64,000 nucleotides of DNA from Longimicrobium sp. (GCA_036389795.1 DASVWD010000285.1:62001-126000), one strand, 5' to 3'. Positions 1 through 7,792 are shown, counted from the first letter of the stretch. Program-made: numbers and translations. Notes: generated from the letters alone by a model not told the origin.

Positions 1-1
1 G

Positions 2-385
2 CCCGGGCGGCTGCTGCGGCAGGCGGCGGGCTTCGTGGTGGACCCGGTGTTCGAGCCGCTCGACCTCTTCGTCTCGGTGGGCGAGAACTACCTGCGCGCC
101 GGCTTCGGGCGCTGGCTGCGCACCTGGGTGGCGGCGGGGCGCCACGACACCATGGCGGCGGCCCGGCGGGCGCGCGCGCCGGGGATCGTGCTGCTGGGCA
201 AGCACGACCCCGTGGTGCGCCGCGGCTTCGCGCGGGAGCTGGCGGAGGCGCTCCCGGGCGGGCGGTGCGTGGTGCTCCCGGCGGGCGCGCACGCCATCGT
301 CTTCGACGCGGCGGAGGAGTTCAACGCCGCGGTGGTGAAGTTCCTCCGCAAGGTGCTCCCGGAGGCGCGCTCCGCCGACCCGTGA
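2..385 (+). CDS. alpha/beta hydrolase, C-terminal part (runs off window)
   Basis: The reading frame is open from the first bases, so the gene starts upstream; 127 residues are visible. The end looks like the last third of an alpha/beta-hydrolase fold: a strand followed by GKHDPVV, where the Asp fits the acid of the catalytic triad, then PAGAHAIVFD, where the His fits the catalytic base, and a final helix. The nucleophile elbow would be off-window, so substrate class cannot be told. A palindromic repeat begins 25 bases after the stop. Confidence 0.72.
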   Translation, partial: PGRLLRQAAGFVVDPVFEPLDLFVSVGENYLRAGFGRWLRTWVAAGRHDTMAAARRARAPGIVLLGKHDPVVRRGFARELAEALPGGRCVVLPAGAHAIVFDAAEEFNAAVVKFLRKVLPEARSADP

Positions 386-410
386 TCTCCCGATCCGGAA
401 AACACTAGGC

Positions 411-547
411 CTCGCGCAGAGGAAGCAGAGGTAGCAGAGGAAATCACGACCCGTGATGAGCTCTCTGCTTCCTCTGCTTCCTCTGCTTCCTCTGCTTCCT
501 CTGCTGACTCTGCTGACTCTGCTGACTCTGCTGACTCTGCGTGAGAA
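411..547. repeat. long inverted repeat built of CTCTGC units (family A, copy 1)
   Basis: The left side reads CTCGCGCAGAGGAAGCAGAGG and the right side is an expanded tandem of CTCTGCTTC and CTCTGCTGA units ending in CTCTGCGTGAGA. The arms can pair into a long hairpin. Seven related elements lie elsewhere in the window. The tandem units create an artificial Leu-rich reading frame that should not be taken as the N-terminus of the next gene. Confidence 0.8.
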
Positions 548-674
548 ACGTCTTTTCCGTCCGGCGGTTGCAGGGCGGGAGCGCGCGGCTAGAATACTGT
601 CCGACACGAGCGCGGCGGGGGAGGGCGACGGGGCCCTTCCCCGCCGGTCTATCGGGAGATGCGGGGGAGCGGGG

Positions 675-1619
675 ATGGAGCGCGAGCAGGCGGACGCGAT
701 GGTGGGGGCGGAGGCCACGGCGCCGGTGCCCGGGTGGGGGTGGACCGAGACGGCGCTGGCGGTGATGGTGCTGGTGTGGGGCGTCAACTTCGCCGTGGTC
801 AAGCGCGCGCTGGCGGCGTTCGACCCGCTGGCCTTCAACGCGGTGCGCTTCGTGATCGCCTCCGCGGCGGTGGGGGCGGTGCTGCGCTCCCGGGGGCCGC
901 TGGCGCTCCCCGCGCGGCGCGACCTGCCGCGCATCCTGGCGCTGGGGCTGCTCGGCAACGTGCTGTACCAGATGTGCTTCATCCTGGGCCTCGCCCGCGC
1001 CCGCGCCGGCACCGCCAGCCTGATGCTGGCGGTGACGCCGATCTTCACCGCGCTCCTCTCGGCGCTCACGGGGCACGAGCGGCCGGGGTGGCGCACCTGG
1101 GCGGGGGCGGCGCTCTCCATCGGCGGGGTGGCGCTGGTGACGGGGGCGGGGCTCTCGCTGGAGGGGCGCGAGGAGCTGACGGGCGACCTGATCCTGCTGG
1201 GCGCCGCGGCGGTGTGGGCGCTCTACACGGTGGGCGCCCGGCCGGTGGTGCGGCGCTACGGCTCGGTGGCCACCACGGCGTGGACGCTGTGGGTGGGCAC
1301 CGTGGGGCTGGTGCTGGCGGGGGTGCCGGCCACGGCGGCGCAGCGGTGGGACGTGGGGTGGGAGGCGTGGGGCGGGCTGGTGTTCTCGGCGCTCTTCGCC
1401 ATCGGGCTGGCGTACCTGATCTGGTACCGCGGGGTGGAGAAGATCGGCAACACGCGCACGGCCATCTTCTCCAACCTCACCCCCGTGGTGGCGATGACGG
1501 CCGCCGCCGTGCTGCTGAAGGAGACGCCGTCCACGTGGGCGCTGGTGGGCGCGGCGCTCACCCTCACGGGCGTGATGGTGGTGCGCTCGGACCAGGGAAC
1601 CGCAGGGGACGGGGAATAG
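675..1619 (+). CDS. EamA/DMT-family transporter
   Basis: Predicted inner-membrane transporter of 314 residues in the drug/metabolite transporter superfamily, which exports amino acids, nucleotides or other small metabolites. Ten hydrophobic segments are visible, arranged as two EamA halves (about residues 22-150 and 170-305), with typical family signatures such as WGVNFAVVK near the start and a second-half stretch around LIWYRGVEKIGNTRTA. The open frame extends upstream to 453, but that part is encoded by tandem repeat DNA; the ATG at 675 follows a GGGGGAGCGGGG ribosome-binding sequence and gives a normal family length. A strong hairpin directly follows the stop. The substrate is unknown. Confidence 0.85.
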   Translation: MEREQADAMVGAEATAPVPGWGWTETALAVMVLVWGVNFAVVKRALAAFDPLAFNAVRFVIASAAVGAVLRSRGPLALPARRDLPRILALGLLGNVLYQMCFILGLARARAGTASLMLAVTPIFTALLSALTGHERPGWRTWAGAALSIGGVALVTGAGLSLEGREELTGDLILLGAAAVWALYTVGARPVVRRYGSVATTAWTLWVGTVGLVLAGVPATAAQRWDVGWEAWGGLVFSALFAIGLAYLIWYRGVEKIGNTRTAIFSNLTPVVAMTAAAVLLKETPSTWALVGAALTLTGVMVVRSDQGTAGDGE

Positions 1620-1650
1620 GGGACGGCCGGCGAACCGCCCGGCCGTCCCC
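1619..1650. terminator. bidirectional hairpin terminator
   Basis: A perfect 12-bp stem (GGGGACGGCCGG / CCGGCCGTCCCC) with an 8-base loop lies between the end of the EamA gene on the plus strand and the end of the 58-residue peptide gene on the minus strand, so it can serve both convergent genes. Confidence 0.65.
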
Positions 1651-1662
1651 GTCTCTCTCCGC

Positions 1663-1839
1663 TCAGCAGCGCGGCGGCAGGCCGGTGCAGCCGCGCGCGG
1701 TGAGGCAGGCGTCCACCTCCGACCCGCAGAGGGGATCGAACGGGAGGTTCGACGGCGCCCGGAGCTCGGCCGCGCTCTCGGCGGCGGCGGGCTCGAACGA
1801 CTCCACGGTCAGGCTTGCCAGGTCGAGCTTGGTGCGCAT
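1663..1839 (-). CDS. leader-bearing Cys peptide, RiPP-precursor-like (58 aa)
   Basis: A 58-residue peptide starting MRTKLDLASLTVESFEP. The start lies after a GGAGATC ribosome-binding site; the longer upstream frame has no support. The first 17 residues match the leader pattern K-x-x-L-x-x-L-x-V-[DE]-[ST]-F shared by four other small genes here and known from pinensin-type lanthipeptide precursors in related phyla. The C-terminal part carries C-G-S-E-V-D-A-C-L-T-A-R-G-C, a variant of the motif repeated in the giant proteins at 52-57 kb. The product is probably a modified or secreted peptide; no modifying enzyme is adjacent. Cleavage site and modifications are not deducible. Confidence 0.7.
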   Translation of the reverse strand: MRTKLDLASLTVESFEPAAAESAAELRAPSNLPFDPLCGSEVDACLTARGCTGLPPRC

Positions 1840-1961
1840 GGCTGGATCTCCGGTCTGGGGACGCGGCGCTGCGGGCGTCCTGCCCCGCCCCCCGTGCTCC
1901 GGCGCGGGGAGGCGCGCCCAGCGCAAAGGCTGCACCACGCCTGGGCCGGACCTCCGACAAC

Positions 1962-2003
1962 GGAACAGGGGACAGCCACGACCCGTCGGCTGTCCCCTGT
2001 TCC
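1962..2003. terminator. perfect 16-bp hairpin between two precursor genes
   Basis: GGAACAGGGGACAGCC and its exact complement flank a 10-base loop. The hairpin sits just after the stop of the 59-residue peptide gene (minus strand, stop at 2020) and upstream of the 58-residue one, so it may end or attenuate transcription between them. A related ACAGGGGACAGGGTACAG sequence recurs near 51.92 kb, so this may also be a dispersed repeat. Confidence 0.55.
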
Positions 2004-2019
2004 CCTGTACCCTGTCGGT

Positions 2020-2199
2020 TCAGACGCAGGGGCCGACCACCTCGGTGCAGCCGCGCCCGGTCGGACAGGCGTCCACCGCGGAGGCGCAGTTGGGGCCGCC
2101 GCCCTGCGTCGGCGCGAGGAACTCGATCCCGCCCTCGCGGGCGGCAGTCTCGAACGACTCCACGCTCAGCGTGTCGAGGTTGAGCTGGATCTTGCGCAT
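2020..2199 (-). CDS. leader-bearing Cys peptide with SAVDACPT core (59 aa)
   Basis: A 59-residue peptide found by direct translation. It starts MRKIQLNLDTLSVESFETAA, a textbook example of the leader pattern shared in this window, and ends in a core with C-A-S-A-V-D-A-C-P-T-G-R-G-C and two further residues of Cys-Val. The S-A-V-D-A-C-P-T string is identical to the motif repeated in the giant proteins encoded 50 kb away. It lies upstream of, and is co-oriented with, the 58-residue paralogue, suggesting duplication. It is likely a RiPP precursor; Ser, Thr and Cys residues would permit thioether rings, but that is inference. Confidence 0.72.
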   Translation of the reverse strand: MRKIQLNLDTLSVESFETAAREGGIEFLAPTQGGGPNCASAVDACPTGRGCTEVVGPCV

Positions 2200-2726
2200 G
2201 GTAGTGTCTCCCGTTGGGGTAGGTATCGGCGTGGCGGGGCGGCGTCGCTGCCGGCCCCGGCATCCTCCGCGGTCCGGCGCACCGCGGCGCGCCGGATCGC
2301 AAAGGCGAGGCGAATATGCCGGTTCCGTTTTGCGCCGTCAACGCCTTGCCGACATGCACTCGCCGCGTTAATGGGGCGCCCGCGCCGCGCCCGTGCGCCG
2401 CACTGTTCCAGCCGCGCCCCAGCAATTCCGTGCACTTCCGGGCGTAAGCACGAGTCGTAAGTGGATGAAATCAAATGCAATGAATGCGGCGCAGACGCGA
2501 ACGGATGGACGTGGCACGGCCGAATGGGAGACGCGCGAACTTCGTTGAAATTCAAGAAGATCGTTTTGTCAAGATCGATGCCTCCGCATCTGTCATTCCG
2601 AAGCTGTGATACGGACTCCGGTTGCACAGATCACGACATACCCTGATCGCCGGGGAGCCACCCCTGGTGCACGCTTGTTGCCGCCGTACGGGCAGGGGAA
2701 GAGAGAAGCATCGACGAGGGAGGCGC
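2200..2726. other. intergenic region, partly low GC
   Basis: About 530 bases separate the minus-strand peptide gene from the plus-strand NTF2-like gene. The middle (about 2430-2640) is clearly less GC-rich than its surroundings and probably holds the divergent promoters. A 61-codon open frame at 2461-2646 has no ribosome-binding site or recognisable protein character and is not called. Confidence 0.4.
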
Positions 2727-3236
2727 ATGCGACAGTACTGGATTCTCGCGCTCGCGATGCTGGAGGCTGCGTGCCGGGCGGTGCCCGCGCGGCCGGTGCC
2801 GGACGGCCGGGCCGGCCTCGCGCGGGCGGAGATCGAGCGGGAGCTGCGCAGGATGGAGGAGGCCGCGCGGCGCAAGGACGCGGAGGGGTTCGTCCGCGCC
2901 GACTCGGTGATCACCATCGCCACGCCGGACGGGCGGTCGCTCACCCGCACCCGCGCCGAGCTGGTGAGCGACCAGGCGTGCCGCTGGGAGGCGGTGGTCG
3001 AGACGCGCGAGATCCGCTTCGACCTCGACAGCCTGCGGGTGGACGGCGACTCGGCGGTGGTCTTCGTCCGCCAGCGCTGGGAGCGGCGCCTGCGCGGCGA
3101 TGACGGCGCCGAGCACATCCGCCTCACCCACGCCGCGCACCGGGAGACGTGGGTGCGCCGCCCCGCCGGGTGGCGCACGCGCTCGGTCCGGATCCTCGGC
3201 CAGGGCCCCAACTACACCGACGGCAAGCCGCAGTAG
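2727..3236 (+). CDS. NTF2-like (SnoaL/DUF4440-type) exported protein
   Basis: A 169-residue protein with an N-terminal hydrophobic segment (about residues 3-15) ending at Cys16, a borderline lipobox, so it is probably exported or a lipoprotein. The rest has the pattern of an NTF2-like alpha+beta cone: an initial helix rich in Glu and Arg (AEIERELRRMEEAARRKD), a strand with RADSVITIATPDG, and late beta strands (AVVFVRQRWERRL, TWVRRPAGWRTRSVRIL). This is the common DUF4440/SnoaL layout. The start at 2727 follows GAGGGAGGCGC; the longer upstream frame lacks a signal peptide. Function is unknown. Confidence 0.6.
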   Translation: MRQYWILALAMLEAACRAVPARPVPDGRAGLARAEIERELRRMEEAARRKDAEGFVRADSVITIATPDGRSLTRTRAELVSDQACRWEAVVETREIRFDLDSLRVDGDSAVVFVRQRWERRLRGDDGAEHIRLTHAAHRETWVRRPAGWRTRSVRILGQGPNYTDGKPQ

Positions 3237-3285
3237 GCGCCCGGTCCCGGCCGGCGCCGTGTCGTTCGAAGCGCGCCGCCCGGGT

Positions 3286-3306
3286 GCGCACTTCGCACTT
3301 CGCACT
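3286..3306. repeat. short tandem of GCACTTC (family B)
   Basis: Three near-copies of the 7-mer GCACTTC in a row. Longer arrays of the same or related 7-8-mers occur at about ten places in the window. Confidence 0.55.
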
Positions 3307-3476
3307 CTGGTCCTTCCCCGCGCCCGATCGTCCCCGGCGGATCGCCGCTTCTCACGCCTTCGCTCCCGTCGTCACGGGCGCGTATCGGCCGGAGCGGCGC
3401 GGAGGCAATCGTTCAATCGAGGACCCGCGGCCGCGGGCCTCGTCCGGACGATCACTCCCAGCCAGAGGAGCCCCCC

Positions 3477-3818
3477 ATGAGAAAGTTCAGGCTCGACGTG
3501 GAAGACCTGCGGGTCGACACCTTCGCGACGACGCCCGAGCCCGCGCGCGGCGCCGGCACCGTCGACGCGTTCGCGACGGGGCAGGTGGGCACCTGCTTCG
3601 ACCCGAGCTGCCGGCCCCGGCTGTGTCCGCAGGAGACGGTGGAGGCCACGTGTCCCGCCACCTGCTACAACACCTGCCCCAACACCTGCGCGAACACCTG
3701 CGACGACCCGACCTGCGCGAACACCTGCGCCTACACCTGCGACGACGCCACCTGCATCGACTGCGGCTCGGGGAGCCCGTCGTGCTGGGACTCGTGCACC
3801 TGCCCGCTCACGCCGTGA
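3477..3818 (+). CDS. Cys-rich leader peptide, TC-periodic core (113 aa)
   Basis: First of three consecutive related peptide genes on the plus strand. The leader MRKFRLDVEDLRVDTF matches the shared pattern and is followed by a second conserved element, G-T-V-D-A-F (about residues 27-32). The core has about 18 Cys, most spaced by three residues in repeated T-C-x-x units (for example TCPNTCANTCDD, residues 62-73), alternating with Thr, Asn and Asp. A GAGGAG ribosome-binding site precedes the ATG and a hairpin follows the stop. The regular spacing suits a repetitive disulfide, metal-binding or thioether scaffold. I do not recognise a characterised homologue; RiPP precursor is the best guess from the leader. 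Confidence 0.68.
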   Translation: MRKFRLDVEDLRVDTFATTPEPARGAGTVDAFATGQVGTCFDPSCRPRLCPQETVEATCPATCYNTCPNTCANTCDDPTCANTCAYTCDDATCIDCGSGSPSCWDSCTCPLTP

Positions 3819-3828
3819 CCCGGCGGCA

Positions 3829-3855
3829 GGGGGCGCTCCCGACGGGGGCGCCCCC
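3829..3855 (+). terminator. hairpin after first Cys-rich peptide gene
   Basis: GGGGGCGC pairs with GCGCCCCC across an 11-base loop, 10 bases after the stop codon. No clear T-tract follows. Confidence 0.5.
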
Positions 3856-4018
3856 TCCACGGCACGTCCAGCCCTGCCGCAGTCCATCCCGCCGCTCACC
3901 AGCCCGTCCCGGGCGCATTCTTCCAGCCGCGGCGCGGGGGTATTCTCGATCCGTGCATCATCTCGTGCGTGTGCACACGAACGCCCTGCCGACCCCGCCC
4001 GGGGGAAAGGAGAGCCCC

Positions 4019-4252
4019 ATGAGCAAGATCCGTCTGGACGTGGACGCGCTGCGCGTGGATTCGTTCGCGGTGGAGCCCGGAGATGAGGCCGCGCGCGGGA
4101 CGGTGGACGGCTACGACACCGGTGCGTCGTGCCTCGCCTGCCCCAGCAACCCGTACACGTGCGACGAGACCTGCCCCGAGTCATGCGGTTGCCCGACGTT
4201 CCAGTTCCCGACCTGCGCCACGGGCTGCCCGGAGTGCGAGCCTGGAGCGTAG
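4019..4252 (+). CDS. Cys-rich leader peptide (77 aa)
   Basis: Second of the plus-strand trio. The ATG at 4019 follows GGGGGAAAGGAGAG, a strong ribosome-binding site, so the much longer open frame running in from 3149 is not used. Leader: MSKIRLDVDALRVDSF, then R-G-T-V-D-G-Y, the counterpart of the GTVDAF element in its neighbours. The short core holds 10 Cys in C-x-x-C and C-x(3)-C spacings, with Pro, Thr and Glu between them. A perfect 12-bp hairpin follows the stop. Probable RiPP-type precursor of the same family as the flanking genes but with a different core. Confidence 0.68.
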   Translation: MSKIRLDVDALRVDSFAVEPGDEAARGTVDGYDTGASCLACPSNPYTCDETCPESCGCPTFQFPTCATGCPECEPGA

Positions 4253-4282
4253 CACTCACGCCACAACCTGGCGACAAACCGC

Positions 4283-4310
4283 ACGGGGCGCTCTGCAAAG
4301 AGCGCCCCGT
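4283..4310 (+). terminator. perfect 12-bp terminator hairpin
   Basis: ACGGGGCGCTCT pairs exactly with AGAGCGCCCCGT around a GCAA tetraloop, 30 bases after the stop of the 77-residue peptide. A GTTCGT stretch follows rather than a pure T-run. Confidence 0.65.
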
Positions 4311-4484
4311 GTTCGTATCGTCCCGAACAACTCGTCCCCTGCGGCTGCATTTTGTCCCGCGGGCCCGGGCTTCGTCCCATCCCGGTTCCCGCCACCTGCG
4401 GCGCGCGGCTACCCTGCACGCTACCGCGAGAGCGAAACGGACCGCCCCCCGGCGCCGACCCCCTTTCGGCCACAGGAGACCACG

Positions 4485-4853
4485 ATGAGAAAGTTCAAGC
4501 TGGAGCTCGACGACCTGCACGTCGACAGCTTCATCACCCTGCCCGGCCCGTTGGACCTGAACGGGACGGTGGACGCCTTCGACAGCGAGGGCGAAACGCG
4601 CTTCGGCCCGAGCTGCCGCCGCGCGTGCCCGAGCGACGGCGCCACCTGCACCGAGCCCACCTGCGTTACCTGCGCCGCGACCTGTCCGGCCACGTGCGCC
4701 AACACGTGCGACGACGCCACGTGCCCGAACACGTGCCCCTACACCTGCGACGACAACACCTGCGTCAACTGCACCGCCAACTGCCCAATCTCCGCCAACG
4801 ACACGCAGTGCGGCAGCTGCTGGGAGACCTGCGGCGGCACCTGCCCCGTGTGA
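4485..4853 (+). CDS. Cys-rich leader peptide, TC-periodic core (122 aa)
   Basis: Third of the trio and the closest relative of the 113-residue product. Leader MRKFKLELDDLHVDSF, then N-G-T-V-D-A-F. The core again has Cys every four residues (TCAATCPATCANTCDDATC spans about residues 62-80), then CVNC and CGSCWETCGGTC. The ATG follows CACAGGAGACCACG. Conserved blocks N-T-C-D-D-[AP]-T-C and Y-T-C-D-D-[AN]-T-C appear in both the first and third peptides, pointing to tandem gene duplication with a constrained core. A GC-rich hairpin follows. Confidence 0.68.
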   Translation: MRKFKLELDDLHVDSFITLPGPLDLNGTVDAFDSEGETRFGPSCRRACPSDGATCTEPTCVTCAATCPATCANTCDDATCPNTCPYTCDDNTCVNCTANCPISANDTQCGSCWETCGGTCPV

Positions 4854-4865
4854 GCGAGTGAACCC

Positions 4866-4897
4866 GCGGCGCCTCCCCTTTCGGGCGGGGGCGCCGC
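4866..4897 (+). terminator. hairpin after third Cys-rich peptide gene
   Basis: GCGGCGCC and CCCC pair with GGGG and GGCGCCGC in an almost continuous stem, 13 bases past the stop. Confidence 0.5.
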
Positions 4898-5038
4898 CCG
4901 CTGTGCGCCGGGCGCGGTCCGTCACCAGGCCCGCCGCTCCCCCCGGGGGGCGGCGGGCCTGCCATTGCGGGGCGGGAGGGCGGGCCGTATCCTCAGCCCC
5001 GACACCGGTCTTCTCCGACTTCTCCCGCTCTGTTCCCG

Positions 5039-6136
5039 ATGAAGCGCTACGCCGCGTACGATCCCCCCGAGTACCTGGACTGGCAGGCCGATCCCGAGCT
5101 GCTGCGCGCGTACCGCGAGAAGGCCGACGCCGACCCGGAGCGCCGCGCCGCGATCCGCGCGCTCGGCGAGGACGAGCTGCTGGCGATGTACGCCGGGCTC
5201 CTGCGCAACCGCCTGCACGACGTGGCGCTCAAGCGCTGGGTGCGCAACGGCGTGATCTCCAAGGCGTGGCTGGGCACGGGCGAGGAGGCGGCCACCATCG
5301 GCCCCGTGCACGCGCTCCGGCGCATGGGCCCGGGCCGCGACGTGGTGGCGCCGATGATCCGCAACGTGGGCGCCTGCCACGAGATGGGGATGCCCGTGGC
5401 CGACATCTTCCGCAGCTACCTGGGCACCGCCGACGGCCCCTCGGGCGGGCGCGACCTGCACGTGGGCGACCTGGAGCACGGCGTGCTGCCGCCGATCTCG
5501 CACGTGGGCGACGTGGTGCCGGTGATCGCCGGGATCGCGCTCTCGTTCCTGCAGCGCGGCGAAGACCGGGTGGGGCTCACCTGGGTGGGCGACGGCTCCA
5601 CCAAGGCGGCGGCGTTCCACGAGGGGATCAACTTCGCGGCGGTGCGGCGGCTGCCGGTGGTCTACATCATCCAGAACAACCAGGTGGCGCTGGGGACGCA
5701 GCTCGCCCAGCACGCCGCCGGGCGCTTCGACGACTGGCCGGCGATGTACGGCGTGGCGGGCGGCGTCTTCGACGGCAACCACGTGTTGGACGCCTTCGCC
5801 GCCACGCGGATCGCGGCCGAGCGGGCGCGCGCGGGCGGGGGCGTGACGCTCCTGGTGGCCGAGACCTTCCGCATGGGCGGCCACGCCACCCACGACGAGC
5901 GCGAGGCGCGCAGCCTGTTCCCGCCCGACGTCTTCGCCTACTGGGGGAAGCGCGACCCGGTGGGGATGTTCGAGGCGTGGCTGGAGGGGGAGGGGATCGC
6001 GCGCGCGCGCCTGGAGGCGATCGAGGCCGAGGTCGCCGCCGAGGTCGACGCGGCCGCCGAGGAGGCGCTCCGGAGCCGCGACGCCGCCATGCCCGCCGGC
6101 GAGACGGCGGAGCTGGGCGTCTACGCCGGGGCGTGA
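5039..6136 (+). CDS. thiamine-diphosphate dehydrogenase E1, alpha subunit
   Basis: A 365-residue protein of the 2-oxo acid dehydrogenase E1-alpha family (pyruvate or branched-chain 2-oxo acid dehydrogenase). It binds thiamine diphosphate to decarboxylate the 2-oxo acid and pass the acyl group to lipoyl-E2. The thiamine diphosphate motif is clear: GDGSTKAAAFHEGINFA at about residues 183-199, then IIQNNQVALGTQ. The region GGHATHDERE near residue 280 matches the phosphorylation-loop area. Length is normal. Unusually, no E1-beta, E2 or E3 gene is adjacent; the next gene is PPK2. The partner subunits must be elsewhere, so the substrate cannot be assigned. Confidence 0.85.
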   Translation: MKRYAAYDPPEYLDWQADPELLRAYREKADADPERRAAIRALGEDELLAMYAGLLRNRLHDVALKRWVRNGVISKAWLGTGEEAATIGPVHALRRMGPGRDVVAPMIRNVGACHEMGMPVADIFRSYLGTADGPSGGRDLHVGDLEHGVLPPISHVGDVVPVIAGIALSFLQRGEDRVGLTWVGDGSTKAAAFHEGINFAAVRRLPVVYIIQNNQVALGTQLAQHAAGRFDDWPAMYGVAGGVFDGNHVLDAFAATRIAAERARAGGGVTLLVAETFRMGGHATHDEREARSLFPPDVFAYWGKRDPVGMFEAWLEGEGIARARLEAIEAEVAAEVDAAAEEALRSRDAAMPAGETAELGVYAGA

Positions 6137-6209
6137 AGGCGTCCTCCGCCGGAGCCCCGGCCGCCGCCGGGATGTCCGACGATCCGAAAACCCCTGACCT
6201 CCGCTCCCG

Positions 6210-7016
6210 ATGAAGCTGAAGCCCGTGCAGAAGGGCGAGCGCGTGCCGCTCGACGACCGCGACGCCGCCCGGCCCGAGGGGCTCCCCGACGACGACGAGC
6301 TGGAGAAGAAGACCAAGGAGCTGGGCAAGGAGCTCGGCGACCTGCAGAGCGCGCTCTACGCCGAGGGGAAGCGGGCGCTCCTGGTGGTGTTCCAGGCCCG
6401 TGACGCGGGGGGCAAGGACGGGGCGATCAAGCGCGTGTTCGGGCCGCTCAACCCGCAGGGCTCGTACGCCGCCTCGTTCAAGGCGCCCACGGAAGAGGAA
6501 CTGGCGCACGACTTCCTCTGGCGCGTGCACAGGGTGGCGCCCGAGAAGGGGATGATCGGCATCTTCAACCGCTCGCACTACGAAGACGTGCTGGTGGTGC
6601 GGGTGGAGAAGCTGGCGCCGCCCGAGGTGTGGCAGAAGCGCTATCGGCAGATCAACGCCTTCGAGCGGACGCTGGTGGAGAGCGGCACGCGCATCCTCAA
6701 GTTCTTCCTCCACGTCTCGCGCGAGGAGCAGAAGGAGCGCCTGCTGGCGCGCCTGGACGATCCCGAGAAGAACTGGAAGTTCCGCGTGAGCGACCTGCAG
6801 GCGCGCGAGAAGTGGGACGAGTACGCCGAGGCCTACCGCGACGTCTTCTCCCGCTGCAGCACCCCGTGGGCGCCCTGGTACATCGTCCCCGCCGACGACA
6901 AGCGCGTGCGCGACTTCCTGGTGGCGAAGAACGTGGTGGGCGTGCTGCGCAAGATGGACCCCAAGTACCCCCCCGCCGACCCCGACGTCCTCGCCTGGCG
7001 CGACCGCATCGTGTAA
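6210..7016 (+). CDS. ppk2: polyphosphate kinase 2 family phosphotransferase
   Basis: A 268-residue PPK2 protein, which transfers phosphate between inorganic polyphosphate and nucleotides. The P-loop-like Walker A is ARDAGGKDG (residues 63-71), the lid/Walker B region is FNRSHYEDV (119-127), and the characteristic end WKFRVSDLQAREKWDEY and PWYIVPADDK are present. This arrangement fits the single-domain PPK2 enzymes that phosphorylate nucleotides with polyphosphate; whether it prefers AMP, ADP or GDP cannot be read off. The gene starts 73 bases after the E1-alpha gene on the same strand and is followed by a palindromic repeat that may terminate transcription. Confidence 0.9.
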   Translation: MKLKPVQKGERVPLDDRDAARPEGLPDDDELEKKTKELGKELGDLQSALYAEGKRALLVVFQARDAGGKDGAIKRVFGPLNPQGSYAASFKAPTEEELAHDFLWRVHRVAPEKGMIGIFNRSHYEDVLVVRVEKLAPPEVWQKRYRQINAFERTLVESGTRILKFFLHVSREEQKERLLARLDDPEKNWKFRVSDLQAREKWDEYAEAYRDVFSRCSTPWAPWYIVPADDKRVRDFLVAKNVVGVLRKMDPKYPPADPDVLAWRDRIV

Positions 7017-7039
7017 CCGGATTCTCCACCGGAAGGGGA

Positions 7040-7112
7040 CTCACACGGAGTCAACGGAGTCAACAGAGAACCTCTGGCAGTTCTCCGTTAACTCCGTTGA
7101 CTCCGTGTGAGA
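7040..7112. repeat. palindromic repeat CTCACACGGAG...CTCCGTGTGAG (family A, copy 2)
   Basis: The arm CTCACACGGAGTCAACGGAG pairs with its complement at the right end. It begins 23 bases after the PPK2 stop codon and can form a long stem in either RNA orientation. Confidence 0.82.
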
Positions 7113-7237
7113 CTTTAAGTTACGGATCTCGATTCCGATCGACTCTCTCCCTCCCGCCCGGAACCCCCGCGCGCCGTGGCCGGTAGACTTCGCGCTCACG
7201 GTGGATCGCGTGCGGACGTGGCGAGCGGAGGCGGGGG

Positions 7238-7792
7238 ATGCGGAGCGTGCGATGGGCGGTGGTCTCGGTCGCTGTCGTAGCATCGGTGCCGGCTGCGGCG
7301 CGGGCGCAGCAGACCGACTGGGGGCTGCGGCCGGACTCGGCGGAGATCCCGGTGGACACGGTGCGGCTGCCCTCGCGCCGGGTGGACCTGGGCCGGTGCG
7401 ACGTGCTCGGCTACCGGGTGGTGGACGACTCGGTGGCGGTGCGGCGGCTCCAGGAGTTCCCGCAGTGCAAGGGCGCGGACTTCGGGGACCCGGGCGCCCG
7501 CACGCTGGTAGGCCTGCCGCTCTCGGGCGACTGCCACGCGAGGTTCCGCATCGACGCGTGGCGCTCGGAGCGGCGCCGCGAGTACCGCGTCCTGGTCACC
7601 ACCTACGGCGGCGGGTGCCGCGCCTGGGGCGGAGGCTACCAGTGGCTGGAGCTGCCGAAGCTCCCCGCCGGGTGGCGCGTGGGCTTCGGCGAGGCGCGGG
7701 TCCGCGACGACTACACCCGCGGGGCGGAGGAGCCTCCCCCGGTTCCGGACCGGATCTACATCCCCCAGCCGGGCGAACCCCGGGGGCGGTGA
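7238..7792 (+). CDS. secreted protein of unknown function (184 aa)
   Basis: I do not recognise a family. The protein has a clear signal peptide (basic MRSVRW, hydrophobic core, PAAARAQ cleavage region near residue 24), so it should reach the periplasm or outside. The mature part is rich in Arg and Gly and has four Cys (about residues 50, 65, 88 and 117) that could pair. It ends in a Pro-rich tail. The start is supported by a GGAGGCGGGGG ribosome-binding sequence. It is alone between repeat elements. Confidence 0.6.
   Translation: MRSVRWAVVSVAVVASVPAAARAQQTDWGLRPDSAEIPVDTVRLPSRRVDLGRCDVLGYRVVDDSVAVRRLQEFPQCKGADFGDPGARTLVGLPLSGDCHARFRIDAWRSERRREYRVLVTTYGGGCRAWGGGYQWLELPKLPAGWRVGFGEARVRDDYTRGAEEPPPVPDRIYIPQPGEPRGR

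Noticed and set aside
453..674. Leu-rich N-terminal extension of the EamA transporter
   Set aside because: Encoded by the tandem CTCTGC repeat DNA; a proper start with ribosome-binding site lies at 675.
2461..2646. 61-residue open frame
   Set aside because: No ribosome-binding site, no protein family character, and it lies in a probable promoter region.
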